This document shows, in pieces, positions 52,779 to 62,606 of a DNA stretch of 64,000 nucleotides. The notes beneath the pieces were generated by a model. That model saw nothing but the letters and a program-made list of their open reading frames with translations. It did not search any database and was not told where the DNA came from. The stretch lies in the NCBI RefSeq assembly GCF_003591515.1, contig NZ_QZCG01000013.1:62001-126000 (forward strand). The letters run 5' to 3'. Within the stretch, counting starts at the first letter, position 1. Every line of letters begins with the position of its first letter. The DNA comes from Paracoccus onubensis. GTDB lineage: Bacteria; Pseudomonadota; Alphaproteobacteria; Rhodobacterales; Rhodobacteraceae. The translations under genes and the position numbers were made by a program.

Positions 52779-54164
52779 ATGACGGACAAGGCACGACTCG
52801 ACGAAGTGCTTGCACAACTTGACGCTGGACAGGACGACGCCTTGGCGCGGCTGCTGGACTTTCTGCGCATTCCGTCGGTTTCGACCGATCCAGCCTATCG
52901 CGGCGATGTCCGCAAGGCGGCGGAATGGCTTCAAGGCGAATTGCAGCAACTGGGTTTCGAGGCTAGGGTTCACGATACGACCGGGCATCCGATGGTCGTT
53001 GCCCACTCGCCCCGGGGCAATGCGCGTTCGCTGCTGTTCTATGGTCACTATGATGTGCAGCCGGTCGATCCGCTTGAACTCTGGGACCGTCCGCCCTTCG
53101 AACCCGAGCTCCAGACAGGCGATAACGGCAAGGTAATCCGTGGGCGGGGCGCCTCTGACGACAAAGGCCAGCTGATGACCTTTGTTGAAGCGTTCCGGGC
53201 GTGGAAAGCGGTGCATGGCAGCCTGCCCACCGACCTTATCCTGCTGTTCGAGGGCGAAGAGGAATCGGGTTCACCCTCGCTGCGTCCCTTCCTTCGGGAA
53301 CATGCCGACGAGCTGCGCGCATCGCTGGCGATGATCTGCGACACCGGCCTGTATTCGGATGGCCGCCCCGCCATCACCACCCAGCTTCGCGGGCTTGTCG
53401 GCGAAGAGGTCGTCATCCGCGCTGCCGACCGCGATCTGCATTCGGGCATGTTCGGAGGTCTGGCCGCCAATCCGATCATGATCCTGGCGCAGGCTCTTGG
53501 CGCGTTGAAAGACAGCGACGGGCGGGTCACCCTGCCCGGCTTTTATGATGGTGTGAACGATCTTGACGACTCTCTGGCGCGGGACTGGGCGGCGCTTGGT
53601 TTCGATGCGACGGATTTTCTGAGTAAAGTCGGACTGAGCCAGCCTATCGGTGAAAAGGGCCGGACATCGCTGGAAATGGTCTGGAACCGCCCCACGGCCG
53701 AGATCAACGGCATCGCGGGGGGCTATGCCGGCGACGGGTTCAAGACGGTTCTTCCCGCAGAGGCCCGCGCCAAGGTCAGCTTCCGCCTGACCGGCAAGCA
53801 GGATTCTGAAAAGATCCGCGCCGCCTTCCGTGAGCATATCCGCGCCCATGTCCCGGAGGATTGCAGCGTTGAATTCCACGAGCATGGCGGCGGGCCGGCC
53901 AGTGTCATGGATATTTCCGATCCGGCATTCGCCCTGGCCAAACAGGCACTGACCGATGAATGGGAACGCGAGGCGGCCTATATCGGTTCGGGCGGCTCGA
54001 TTCCCATCGCGGGGGATTTCAAACAGATCCTCGATATGGATTCGATGCTGATCGGCTTTGGGCGCGACGACGACCGGATTCATTCCCCGAATGAGAAATA
54101 CGATGTCGAAAGTTTTCAGAAAGGCGCAAGAAGCTGGGCCCGCATTCTTGCATCCTTACGCTGA
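52779..54164 (+). CDS. M20-family dipeptidase
   Basis: 461 residues from ATG 52779, with AAAGG 8 bases upstream; ATG 52773 is two codons earlier. Zinc-dependent aminopeptidase/dipeptidase fold: YGHYDVQP (first His-Asp), GRGASDDKG (bridging Asp), LFEGEEESGSPS (catalytic Glu), and the lid domain, with RDLHSGMFGG. The last ligand is in GGSIPIAGDF. Cytoplasmic; broad dipeptide substrates are likely. Confidence 0.93.
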   Translation: MTDKARLDEVLAQLDAGQDDALARLLDFLRIPSVSTDPAYRGDVRKAAEWLQGELQQLGFEARVHDTTGHPMVVAHSPRGNARSLLFYGHYDVQPVDPLELWDRPPFEPELQTGDNGKVIRGRGASDDKGQLMTFVEAFRAWKAVHGSLPTDLILLFEGEEESGSPSLRPFLREHADELRASLAMICDTGLYSDGRPAITTQLRGLVGEEVVIRAADRDLHSGMFGGLAANPIMILAQALGALKDSDGRVTLPGFYDGVNDLDDSLARDWAALGFDATDFLSKVGLSQPIGEKGRTSLEMVWNRPTAEINGIAGGYAGDGFKTVLPAEARAKVSFRLTGKQDSEKIRAAFREHIRAHVPEDCSVEFHEHGGGPASVMDISDPAFALAKQALTDEWEREAAYIGSGGSIPIAGDFKQILDMDSMLIGFGRDDDRIHSPNEKYDVESFQKGARSWARILASLR

Positions 54165-54477
54165 CATTCATCCATCGGCATGATCCGGGTCCGGTCAGCA
54201 ATTGTGCATCCGCTCCGGCTCATGCCGCGATGGCACTCGGAAATCACTTGACTTATCGCCCGCCACCCTCCATCTGAGCCAAGTCGCCGCTCGCTGCCGC
54301 GTGAGCAGCCGCGTCTTTAACGCTACAAGCCGCGACATATCATCCAGTTTCCCATTCACGCGGGGAGGCATGCGGGCATCCTCGTATCGCGCCCGCACCA
54401 CTCGTGTTTACCGCAGCTTTACGCCGCGGCATCTGCCCACGCGTCCGATACGGGGGATGCGGGGATGAAAGTATTTT
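54165..54477. other. Intergenic leader before the RNA helicase
   Basis: 313 bases between the M20 peptidase and the helicase. No gene, repeat or clear terminator is seen. It may hold a long untranslated leader, as is common for cold-inducible DEAD-box helicase genes, but no defined structure stands out by eye. Confidence 0.4.
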
Positions 54478-55848
54478 ATGGAACAGAACAGACCACGCCG
54501 CCAATTCCGCGGCAACAAAAACACCCCCCGCCCCGCCCGGCATCACGCCGCTGCGAATGAGGGCCGCCGGGCGCCGTCGCGCGATCCGCTTCCAACCGGA
54601 CCCTTCGCGGAGATGGGGATCGATCCGCGCATCAATGCGAATATCGTAGCAATGGGGCTGAACCAGCCCACACCTATCCAGGATCAGGCCATTCCGGCAG
54701 TCGTGGAAGGCCGCGATGTGCTGGGGCTGGCGCAAACCGGCACGGGCAAGACCGCCGCTTTCGGCCTGCCGATGCTGACACGGTTGATAAAGCATGGCAG
54801 GAAACCCGATCCGAAGACCTGCCGCGCATTGATCCTTGCGCCGACCCGCGAACTGGCAACCCAGATCGCACAGAATATCGATGCTTATGCCGAAGGCACC
54901 CCGATCCGCAGCTTTCGTGTTGTCGGCGGCGCCTCGATCAATGTCCAGACCGAACGGCTGTCGCGCGGGGTCGATGTCCTGATCGCCACGCCGGGCCGTC
55001 TGATCGACCTGATCGAGCGCCGGGCGATTTCGCTTGAAGCCACCACCTATCTGGTGCTGGACGAGGCCGACCAGATGCTGGATATCGGCTTTATTCACAC
55101 CTTGCGCCGCATCGCGAAGATGCTGCCTCCACAGCGTCAGACATTGCTGTTCTCGGCCACCATGCCCAAGCTGATGTCCGAACTGGCCGCCACCTATCTG
55201 AAGGATCCGGTTCGCGTGGCGGTGAACCCTCCGGGCAAGGCCGCCGAAAAGATCGAACAGGGCGTGCATTTCGTCACTCAGGGCGACAAGGCGGCGTTGC
55301 TGGCCGAATATCTGTCCAAACATCCGGGCGAATTGGCGATGGTCTTCGGCCGCACCAAGCACGGCTCGGACAAACTGGCGAAACTGCTGGACAAATGGGG
55401 CTTCAAGGTCGCCGCGATCCACGGAAACAAGTCTCAGGGTCAGCGGGAACGTGCCCTGCAGGCGTTCCGCAAGGGTGAAACCCAGATATTGGTGGCGACC
55501 GACGTGGCCGCGCGTGGACTGGATATTCCCGAGGTTGCGCATGTCTATAACTATGACTTGCCGAATGTCCCCGAGAATTATGTCCACCGGATCGGCCGCA
55601 CTGCCCGCGCCGGGCGCGATGGCCGGGCCGTGGCATTTTGCGCTCCGGCAGAAGTCGGAGAGCTTCGCGCAATCGAAAAAGCGATGAAATCCGCAATCCC
55701 GGTGATCGGAGGCGAGGTGCCCGCAAATATCCCCCGGGCCGAGCGCAATCCGTCACGGAACCGGGGCAGACCGGGCAATAATGGCGGGCAGCAACGTCCT
55801 GCCCGCCGGCCTTCCCGTCAGCCCAAATCGCAGAAGGCCAAGGGCTGA
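54478..55848 (+). CDS. DEAD-box ATP-dependent RNA helicase (RhlE-like)
   Basis: 456 residues. A basic, Asn/Arg/Pro-rich N-terminal stretch (1-45) precedes the core: Q motif GLNQPTPIQDQAIP, Walker A AQTGTGKTA, PTRELA, DEAD in VLDEADQMLDIGF, SAT, and HRIGRTARAGRDG (VI). The C-terminal tail (about 410-456) is Arg/Pro/Gln-rich and probably binds RNA. Function in ribosome assembly or RNA decay in the cold is inferred from the family. Its stop abuts that of the converging MFS gene with no gap. Confidence 0.94.
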   Translation: MEQNRPRRQFRGNKNTPRPARHHAAANEGRRAPSRDPLPTGPFAEMGIDPRINANIVAMGLNQPTPIQDQAIPAVVEGRDVLGLAQTGTGKTAAFGLPMLTRLIKHGRKPDPKTCRALILAPTRELATQIAQNIDAYAEGTPIRSFRVVGGASINVQTERLSRGVDVLIATPGRLIDLIERRAISLEATTYLVLDEADQMLDIGFIHTLRRIAKMLPPQRQTLLFSATMPKLMSELAATYLKDPVRVAVNPPGKAAEKIEQGVHFVTQGDKAALLAEYLSKHPGELAMVFGRTKHGSDKLAKLLDKWGFKVAAIHGNKSQGQRERALQAFRKGETQILVATDVAARGLDIPEVAHVYNYDLPNVPENYVHRIGRTARAGRDGRAVAFCAPAEVGELRAIEKAMKSAIPVIGGEVPANIPRAERNPSRNRGRPGNNGGQQRPARRPSRQPKSQKAKG

Positions 55849-57066
55849 TCAGCCCTTGCCGCCTGCCAGTCGCGCCGCCTCTGGCAGGCGGCGCAGACGC
55901 AGCATCGCCCATATCCCGACCAGCGGGCCGGGCAGCAATACGACGTATGCCCATTGCCATCCGCCCAGAAACGCCGCGACATGCGGCATCATCCAGATGG
56001 TGAATACGGTCAGTGCGAACCCGACGCTGACCTGAATCGTCAGTGCCGTGCCGACAAAGCGCGGATCCGAAAGTTCAGTCACCGCCGCCGAATATTGGGC
56101 GCTGTCCCCGATGATCGAGATCCCCCAGATAATCGCGATCAGAGCCAGCAGCCAAGCGGGACCGTCAAAGGCAAAACCGATCAGCAAGGCGCAGGCCCCC
56201 GATATCGCCATCATTCCCGCAGTTGTCAGGCAACGCCCGATCCGGTCCGACAGCATGCCGCCAAGCACGCATCCGATTGCCCCCGAAGCAACGACCAGAA
56301 ACGCAAAGAACGAAGGGGATCCCAGCGTGGCCGTCCCCTCTTGTCTGGCCGCAGTGGCAAAGGCCAGGAACCAAGCCCACATGGCATAAAGTTCCCACAT
56401 ATGGCCGAAATAGCCCAGATTGGCCAAGAGCAGGCTCCGCTCGCGGAAGGTGGCAAAAGCGCGTCGCGGATCGAACACGGCACGGCCGAACGCATAGGGA
56501 CCTTCCTTCACCAGAATAGCGAATATGATCACCGACAAGACCGCACCGGCGCTGGACAGGATGACCACAACGCGCCAATCCAGTCCGTCGCTGACGGCCC
56601 TGAACAGATGCGGCATGGACGAGCCAAGCGTTACCGCACCGATCAGCACGCCCATTGCCAACCCGCGGCCGTGCACAAACCAGGTTGCCATCAGCTTCAT
56701 CGCGGGCGGATAAACTCCGGCCAATGCCATGCCGGTCACGAAGCGCGCGATAACGGCCACCGTCCAGCCCGGCTGTGCCAGCAGGACCGCATTGGCAGCC
56801 CCGGCAAGAAGGGCGGAAATAGCGATAAGCCGGGTCAGGCGCATGATATCGGGAAGGTTGACCAGCGATGCCGCAATCGCGCCGAACACGAAGCCCAGTT
56901 GAACGGAATTCGTCAGCCAACCGGCCTGTGCCGGCGTCAGCGACCATTCGAGAATCAGCTGAGGCATAATCGCCGTTGCCGAAAACCAGCAGGTCATGGC
57001 CCCGACGACACCGCTGCTTAACAGCACAAGCGCCCACCAGCGCCCTTGGGCTGGCGTTGCCATCAC
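55849..57066 (-). CDS. MFS transporter
   Basis: 405 residues with twelve predicted helices, in the nitrate/cyanate or sugar-type MFS group: WWALVLLSSGVVGAM at the start, GWLTNSVQLGFVFGAI and GMALAGVYPPAMKLMATWF in the first half, and GGMLSDRIGRC (A-like motif between halves). Substrate unknown. Start M1 or M2 (57066/57063). Confidence 0.88.
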   Translation of the reverse strand: MMATPAQGRWWALVLLSSGVVGAMTCWFSATAIMPQLILEWSLTPAQAGWLTNSVQLGFVFGAIAASLVNLPDIMRLTRLIAISALLAGAANAVLLAQPGWTVAVIARFVTGMALAGVYPPAMKLMATWFVHGRGLAMGVLIGAVTLGSSMPHLFRAVSDGLDWRVVVILSSAGAVLSVIIFAILVKEGPYAFGRAVFDPRRAFATFRERSLLLANLGYFGHMWELYAMWAWFLAFATAARQEGTATLGSPSFFAFLVVASGAIGCVLGGMLSDRIGRCLTTAGMMAISGACALLIGFAFDGPAWLLALIAIIWGISIIGDSAQYSAAVTELSDPRFVGTALTIQVSVGFALTVFTIWMMPHVAAFLGGWQWAYVVLLPGPLVGIWAMLRLRRLPEAARLAGGKG

Positions 57067-57071
57067 AGCGC

Positions 57072-57632
57072 TCAGTCTTCTTCTTCGTCAAGCGGCCGTT
57101 CGGGACGCGGAGGGCGGCCGATAATATCCCGCAATGCGTCAAGCTCGATGAAATTATCCGCCTGGCGGCGCAATTCATCTGCGATCATAGGCGGTTGGGA
57201 CCGGATAGTGGAAACCACGGAAACCCGGACCCCCCGGCGTTGCAGCGCCTCGACCAGCGGGCGGAAATCCCCGTCGCCCGAAAACAGCACTGCATGATCA
57301 AGACGCGAGGCCAGTTCCATGGCATGGACGGCAAGTTCGATATCCATATTGCCCTTGACCTTCCGGCGGCCCATGACATCGGTGTATTCCTTGGCCGGCT
57401 TGGTCACGACGCAATAACCGTTATAGTGAAGCCAATCGACGAGCGGACGAATAGGAGAATATTCCTCTCCTTCGATAAGCGCGGTATAATAATAAGCCCG
57501 CAACAATTTCCCGCGACGATCGAACTCTTGACGCAACAATTTGTAATCAATGTCGAAGCCCAGGGATTTCGCTGCTGCGTAAAGGTTGGCACCATCTATG
57601 AAAATCGCCAACCTGTCGTCCTTGTAAAACAT
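57072..57632 (-). CDS. NYN-domain (LabA-like) putative RNase
   Basis: 186 residues from ATG 57632, with GAAGG upstream; an open frame extends to 57689. PIN-like NYN domain: AIFIDGANLYAAAK with the first acidic residue, KGNMDIELAVHAMELA and VLFSGDGDFRPLVEAL carrying the others, RGVRVSVVST. LabA relatives are thought to be metal-dependent RNases or regulators. The C-terminus (about 160-186) is acidic. It diverges from folK. Confidence 0.9.
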   Translation of the reverse strand: MFYKDDRLAIFIDGANLYAAAKSLGFDIDYKLLRQEFDRRGKLLRAYYYTALIEGEEYSPIRPLVDWLHYNGYCVVTKPAKEYTDVMGRRKVKGNMDIELAVHAMELASRLDHAVLFSGDGDFRPLVEALQRRGVRVSVVSTIRSQPPMIADELRRQADNFIELDALRDIIGRPPRPERPLDEEED

Positions 57633-57747
57633 TTTTGTTGCCTTCAATCGAAAGGTGTTGGGTGAATAGACGTCCTTCGGCTGCCACATTATGCTGCAAG
57701 CAGACAGACAAGCGCCATCCTACGACATGAGGTTTAAGCAGGTTCAG

Positions 57748-58347
57748 ATGATCAAACATAAACTTGCACTTATTGCCCTTGGCGCCAACCTGCCTTCTGC
57801 CATCGCCAGCGCGAGTGAAACGCTGCGTATGGCGGCATGTATTCTGCACGAAAAACGAGATACTACAATAAGCGCATGCAGCCGATTTTGGAAAACTCCG
57901 GCGGTTCCTGCAGAATCCGGTCCGGATTTCATAAATGGTGCAATTATTTTACGTACAATCCTGAACCCGCATGAGTTACTTACCCGGCTTCATGAAATCG
58001 AATCGCAATTCGGCCGTGATCGCAGCACGGGGCGCTGGTCGTCGCGCGTGATGGATCTGGACCTTATCGGATATGAAAACCTGATCCTGCCGGATCCGGA
58101 AACTCATCTACAATGGGTCCAGCTGTCGCCCAAGCGCCAGTTGACCGATACGCCCGACACCCTGATCCTGCCGCATCCGCGCCTGCAGGATCGCGGTTTT
58201 GTCTTGGCGCCTCTGGCGGAAATCGCGCCGGATTGGATCCATCCCGCAACAGGGCGCAACGTCGCGGAAATGCTGGCCGCGCTGCCGCGCTCGGCACTGG
58301 CGGGAATGACGCCGTTCGAGATACAGGAAACGCCAGTATTGCCTTGA
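57748..58347 (+). CDS. folK: 2-amino-4-hydroxy-6-hydroxymethyldihydropteridine diphosphokinase
   Basis: Pyrophosphorylates the pterin precursor of folate. 199 residues from ATG 57748. ALGANL (9-14), RFWKTPAVPAESGPDFINGAI, then RDRSTGRWSSRVMDLDLIGYENL holding the two magnesium Asp, and LPHPRLQDRGFVLAPLAEIAPDW. Slightly longer than the E. coli enzyme. It is the first gene of the folK-rpoZ-rsh block. Confidence 0.95.
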   Translation: MIKHKLALIALGANLPSAIASASETLRMAACILHEKRDTTISACSRFWKTPAVPAESGPDFINGAIILRTILNPHELLTRLHEIESQFGRDRSTGRWSSRVMDLDLIGYENLILPDPETHLQWVQLSPKRQLTDTPDTLILPHPRLQDRGFVLAPLAEIAPDWIHPATGRNVAEMLAALPRSALAGMTPFEIQETPVLP

Positions 58348-58418
58348 CATTTCGTACCATGATCGCCAGATATTCTGTTTCGTTCTAGAACTCCGATTCG
58401 TAACTCTACAGGTGAAGA

Positions 58419-58775
58419 ATGGCCCGCGTAACAGTCGAAGACTGCGTCGACAAGGTTCCCAACCGCTTTGATCTGGTGATGCTGGCCTCGCATCGCGCGC
58501 GCGAAATCGCGTCAGGCAGCGCGGCCACGGTTGATCGCGACAACGATAAGAACCCGGTCGTCGCGCTGCGCGAGATCGCCGACGAAACCCAGCCGGTCGA
58601 TGATCTGCGCGAACGGATGATCGAAGCCAGCCAGACCCAGATCGAGGTGGATGAACCTGAAGAGGACGCCATGGCGCTGCTGCTGGGCGCCGAAGTGGAC
58701 CGCCCCAAACCCGCCGATGAAGAATCCGAAGAGCGGATGCTGCGCATGATGCTGGAAGCCAGTCAGCGCAGTTAA
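58419..58775 (+). CDS. rpoZ: DNA-directed RNA polymerase subunit omega
   Basis: 118 residues. MARVTVEDCVDKVPNRFDLVMLASHRAREIASG is the omega signature; NKNPVVALREIADE follows. The acidic C-terminal extension (about 80-118) is usual for alphaproteobacteria. Omega helps assemble polymerase and forms a ppGpp site in some groups, apt next to rsh, which starts 28 bases downstream. Confidence 0.97.
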   Translation: MARVTVEDCVDKVPNRFDLVMLASHRAREIASGSAATVDRDNDKNPVVALREIADETQPVDDLRERMIEASQTQIEVDEPEEDAMALLLGAEVDRPKPADEESEERMLRMMLEASQRS

Positions 58776-58802
58776 GCGGATCGCGGGGGTCTTCGTCATA
58801 GC

Positions 58803-60917
58803 ATGATCGACGTCGAAGACCTTATCGCGCTGATTCGTAACTACAATCCGCGCAGCAACCTGCAACTCATCCGGGATGCCTTTGAATACGGCATGCGGAT
58901 GCATGAAGGGCAGTTCCGCCAATCGGGCGAGCCCTATTTCACCCATCCCATCGCCGTCGCCGCCATTCTTACCGAAATGCGCCTGGATGACGCGACGATC
59001 GCCACCGCGCTTCTGCATGACACGGTCGAGGATACCCGCTCGACCATGCCCGAGGTCGAGGCGATGTTCGGGCACGAGATCGCCAAGCTTGTCGATGGCG
59101 TCACCAAGCTGACGAATTTGCAGCTCAGCTCTGCCCAATCCAAGCAAGCCGAGAATTTCCGCAAGCTTTTCATGGCGATGTCGCGCGATCTTCGTGTGAT
59201 ATTGGTCAAGCTTGCCGACCGGCTGCACAATATGCGCACGATCCGTTCGATGAAGCCGGAGAAACAGCTTCAGAAAGCCCGCGAAACCATGGATATCTAT
59301 GCCCCGCTGGCCGGGCGGATGGGGATGCAGTGGATGCGCGAAGAGCTTGAGGATCTGGCCTTCAAGGTCATAAATCCCGAAGCCCGGAACTCGATCATCC
59401 GCCGCTTCGTCAGCCTTCAGAAGGATTCCGGCGACGTGATCAGCCAGATCACCGCCGATATCCGCACCGAACTCGAGCGCGAGGGGCTGGATGCGGATGT
59501 CTTTGGCCGCGCGAAGAAACCTTTTTCGGTTTGGCGCAAGATGCAGGATAAACAGCTTGCGTTTTCCCGTCTTTCAGACATTTACGGCTTTCGGATCATC
59601 ACCCATACCGAAGGCGATTGTTATCGCGCCCTTGGGCTGATCCATCATCGCTGGCGGGCTGTGCCCGGGCGCTTCAAGGATTATATCAGCCAGCCGAAAT
59701 CGAATGGGTATCGCTCCATCCACACCACCGTTTCAGGACGTGACGGCAAGCGGGTCGAGGTACAGATCCGCACCCGGCAGATGCATGAGGTCGCCGAGGC
59801 CGGGGTCGCCGCGCATTGGGCATATCGTGACGGCGTGCGGACCAAGAACCCCTTTGCCGCCGATCCCGCCGACTGGCTGGAGAAACTGACCGCTCAGTTC
59901 GACGGCGAGGATCACGATGAATTTCTCGAGAATGTCAAACTCGAGATGTATCAGGATCAGGTCTTCTGCTTCTCGCCCAAGGGCGACGTCATCCAGTTGC
60001 CGCGTGGCGCCACGCCGATCGATTTTGCCTATGCCATTCATACGAGGCTGGGTCATGCCTGCGTCGGCGCGAAAGTCGACGGTATCCGCGTGCCGCTGTG
60101 GACCAGGCTCAAGAATGGTCAATCCGTCGAAATCATCGCAGCCTCGGGCCAGCGTCCGCAGGCAACATGGCTGGACGTCGTGGTCACGGGTCGTGCGAAA
60201 GCGGCAATCCGGCGATCCCTCCGACAAGAAGACCGCGATCGTTTCATCCGGCTGGGACGCGAACTCCTGCGTGTCAGTTTCGAGCATGTCGGCCGCAAGG
60301 TAACCGACAAGGCGCTGCGTACTGCCGCGAAACAGATGGGCGTGGAAGATGCGGACGAGCTGCTTGCCCGGATCGGCAGCGCCGAGAACTCTGCGAAAGA
60401 GGTTCTGGATGTCCTTTACCCGGATCTGGCCGACAGTTCCGACGAGTTGGATGGCAGCCGCCCCATTGCAGGGCTGGACGCCGATCAGCATTTCACTCGC
60501 GCGCCCTGCTGCAGCCCCCTGCCCGGCGAACGGATCGTTGGCATCACCTATCGCGGCCGCGGGGTGGTAATCCATGCGATCGACTGCCCCGTATTGGCGG
60601 AATTCGAGGACAATCTGGATCGCTGGATTGATCTTCGCTGGCAGGAGGGGCGCCATCCTCCGGCCTATTCAACCACGCTGCGCCTGACCATCCGGCATGA
60701 CGCGGGTGTGCTTGGCCGGATATGCACGCTGGTCGGACAGCATGGCGCGAATATATCGAACCTTGAATTCCTGGACCGCAAACCAGATTTCTACCATATC
60801 TCGCTTGAAGTGGAATTGCGGCACCATGAACATCTCCACGCGCTTCTGACCGCGCTCGAGGCGGAAAGCGACGTGGCGCAAGTTGCCCGGTTCCGCGATC
60901 CGTCGCGGAAGCCGTAA
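58803..60917 (+). CDS. Bifunctional (p)ppGpp synthetase/hydrolase (RelA/SpoT, Rsh)
   Basis: 704 residues, full length. Hydrolase HD domain (about 25-180) with HPIAVAAIL, LLHDTVEDT (HD pair) and VKLADRLHNMRTI. Synthetase domain (about 235-345) with GRAKKPFSVWRKMQ, and DIYGFRII, KSNGYRSIHTTV and VEVQIRT. TGS (about 385-450), then a C-terminal ACT domain (VLGRICTLVGQHGANISNLEF). Both catalytic halves look intact, so it makes and degrades the alarmone. A single Rsh is usual in alphaproteobacteria. Confidence 0.96.
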   Translation: MIDVEDLIALIRNYNPRSNLQLIRDAFEYGMRMHEGQFRQSGEPYFTHPIAVAAILTEMRLDDATIATALLHDTVEDTRSTMPEVEAMFGHEIAKLVDGVTKLTNLQLSSAQSKQAENFRKLFMAMSRDLRVILVKLADRLHNMRTIRSMKPEKQLQKARETMDIYAPLAGRMGMQWMREELEDLAFKVINPEARNSIIRRFVSLQKDSGDVISQITADIRTELEREGLDADVFGRAKKPFSVWRKMQDKQLAFSRLSDIYGFRIITHTEGDCYRALGLIHHRWRAVPGRFKDYISQPKSNGYRSIHTTVSGRDGKRVEVQIRTRQMHEVAEAGVAAHWAYRDGVRTKNPFAADPADWLEKLTAQFDGEDHDEFLENVKLEMYQDQVFCFSPKGDVIQLPRGATPIDFAYAIHTRLGHACVGAKVDGIRVPLWTRLKNGQSVEIIAASGQRPQATWLDVVVTGRAKAAIRRSLRQEDRDRFIRLGRELLRVSFEHVGRKVTDKALRTAAKQMGVEDADELLARIGSAENSAKEVLDVLYPDLADSSDELDGSRPIAGLDADQHFTRAPCCSPLPGERIVGITYRGRGVVIHAIDCPVLAEFEDNLDRWIDLRWQEGRHPPAYSTTLRLTIRHDAGVLGRICTLVGQHGANISNLEFLDRKPDFYHISLEVELRHHEHLHALLTALEAESDVAQVARFRDPSRKP

Positions 60918-60977
60918 GCAGGTTGTGACAGAATATTCGCAGGCAGGGATAAACAGGCAAGAGGATCGGAGTTCAAG

Positions 60978-61700
60978 GTGTTCAAACGCCGTAAACCGCG
61001 CAGCTATAGTCAAATGGCCAGCGATATGTTCTATCCTCGCGGCGGCTGGCGGCGGGCCGGAACCTATGTGGTTTACCGTTTGCGTCGTCTGCCCGATCAG
61101 CCCCATCGCATCAGCCGCGGAGTCGCCGCAGGCATATTCGTTTCGTTCACGCCGACATTCGGGCTTCATTTCGCGCTTGCCGCAACATGCGCATGGTTGA
61201 TCCGGGGCAATATCCTTGCCGCATTGCTGGCGACATTCGTCGGAAACCCCATCACCTTTCCTTTTATCGCCGTCCTGGCCGTCAGTCTGGGACGCGAGCT
61301 TCTGGGGCTTGGGGGTCAGTTGTCGCCGCAATTGATTTTCAGCGAGTTCACGCGCGCCAGTGCCGAATTATGGTATAATCTCCGCTCGGTCTTCGGACCC
61401 GAGCAGGCTCAGTGGGAAAATCTCGGCCATTTTATCAGGGATGTCTACTGGCCCTATTTCGTCGGCGGGACGATCATCGGCCTGCTGGTCAGCACTGCAG
61501 CGCATTACATGACCGTGCCGGTGATCCGCGCCTATCACAAACGCCGAGAGAAAAAGATGGCTGCCCGTATCGCGCGGGTCAGGCTTCATCAACAGGCCGC
61601 AGACACGCATCTATCCGAAGGCTTGACGAAACCGGAAGGACCCGGCGGCAAAGCGGGGCACATCCCACCTGAATCATCGGGCAAGGACTCCGCTCAGTAA
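60978..61700 (+). CDS. DUF2062 membrane protein
   Basis: 240 residues from GTG 60978 with GGAG upstream. Three hydrophobic segments in the DUF2062 arrangement: PHRISRGVAAGIFVSFTPTFGLHFALAA, then NPITFPFIAVLAV and YFVGGTIIGLLVSTAAHYM. The C-terminal ~60 residues are charged and soluble. Function unknown. It follows rsh at 60 bases and overlaps the end of the converging reductase gene by 7 bases. Confidence 0.88.
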   Translation: MFKRRKPRSYSQMASDMFYPRGGWRRAGTYVVYRLRRLPDQPHRISRGVAAGIFVSFTPTFGLHFALAATCAWLIRGNILAALLATFVGNPITFPFIAVLAVSLGRELLGLGGQLSPQLIFSEFTRASAELWYNLRSVFGPEQAQWENLGHFIRDVYWPYFVGGTIIGLLVSTAAHYMTVPVIRAYHKRREKKMAARIARVRLHQQAADTHLSEGLTKPEGPGGKAGHIPPESSGKDSAQ

Positions 61701-62602
61701 CCTTTCGAGCGATCGACAAGATGCAGGATCTGCTCGCCCCGCATCGCCCGGCGCAGATTTTCGGCCACGACCAAAGCAGCCGTTCCGGGACGTGTTTCCG
61801 CAGCAATATGCGGAGTGACGGTAATTTTCGGGTGTGTCCAGAACGGATGGTCGGACGGTAAGGGCTCGGTTCTGAAAACATCCAGAACCGCATGGCCAAG
61901 ATGGCCTGAATCCAGCGACTTGATCAGCCCTTCATCATCCAGCACCGTCCCTCGCCCCGGATTGACAAGCCACGCACCGCGCGGCAGGTGGTGAAGGCTG
62001 TCAGCATTCAGCAGGTTCCCGGTTGCAGAGGTGTCGGGCAGAAGCGAAATCAGGATATCAGCCCGGGCAAGAGCCTGATCAAGCTGATCCCCGGCAAGAA
62101 CATCCATCCCCTCGACCGGGCGGCCGGAAGCGCTCCAGCCGGTAACGCGAAATCCGATCCCGCTCAGCATCCGGCCAGCGGCGCGCCCCAGTTCTCCTGT
62201 GCCCAATATGGTGACCCGGCGTTCGGTCGCCAGCGGTGGAATCTGACCATGCCGCCAGATGCCGTCCTGCAGGTAGCCGTCCATGCCCAGATGGGCGCGC
62301 ATCGCCCAGCCGGTACAGAACTCCGCCATGCCCTGCGCAAGCCCCGGATCGACCATGCGCGCCAATGGTTGCGTCAGAGTGGGATTGCTGATGATCCGCT
62401 CGACCCCGGCCCAAAGGCTTTGGACAAGCCGGGCGTTACGATAGGGCGTCAGATCCTCGATCTCTCCCCCGGGGGCATAAATGATCGCGTCGATAGCTGC
62501 CGGATCGCCGTCCCGGACAAGAGACATTTCCGGACATGCCGCCATCAATGGCGGGGACCACCCGTCCCACATGGAAGCCGGAGCTGCGAAAAGAACCTGC
62601 AT
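61694..62602 (-). CDS. D-2-hydroxyacid dehydrogenase, GhrA-like glyoxylate/hydroxypyruvate reductase
   Basis: 302 residues from ATG 62602, with AAGGTG upstream, 4 bases after the rodA stop. NAD(P)-binding GTGELGRAAGRML, LSLLPDT-like SLLPDTSATGNLLN, the catalytic Arg in VNPGRGTVLD, Glu in DVFRTEPLP and His in TPHIAAET. Order and length match GhrA, which reduces glyoxylate or hydroxypyruvate. The frame is open to 62626 within rodA. Confidence 0.9.
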   Translation of the reverse strand: MQVLFAAPASMWDGWSPPLMAACPEMSLVRDGDPAAIDAIIYAPGGEIEDLTPYRNARLVQSLWAGVERIISNPTLTQPLARMVDPGLAQGMAEFCTGWAMRAHLGMDGYLQDGIWRHGQIPPLATERRVTILGTGELGRAAGRMLSGIGFRVTGWSASGRPVEGMDVLAGDQLDQALARADILISLLPDTSATGNLLNADSLHHLPRGAWLVNPGRGTVLDDEGLIKSLDSGHLGHAVLDVFRTEPLPSDHPFWTHPKITVTPHIAAETRPGTAALVVAENLRRAMRGEQILHLVDRSKGY

Positions 62603-62606
62603 CTGA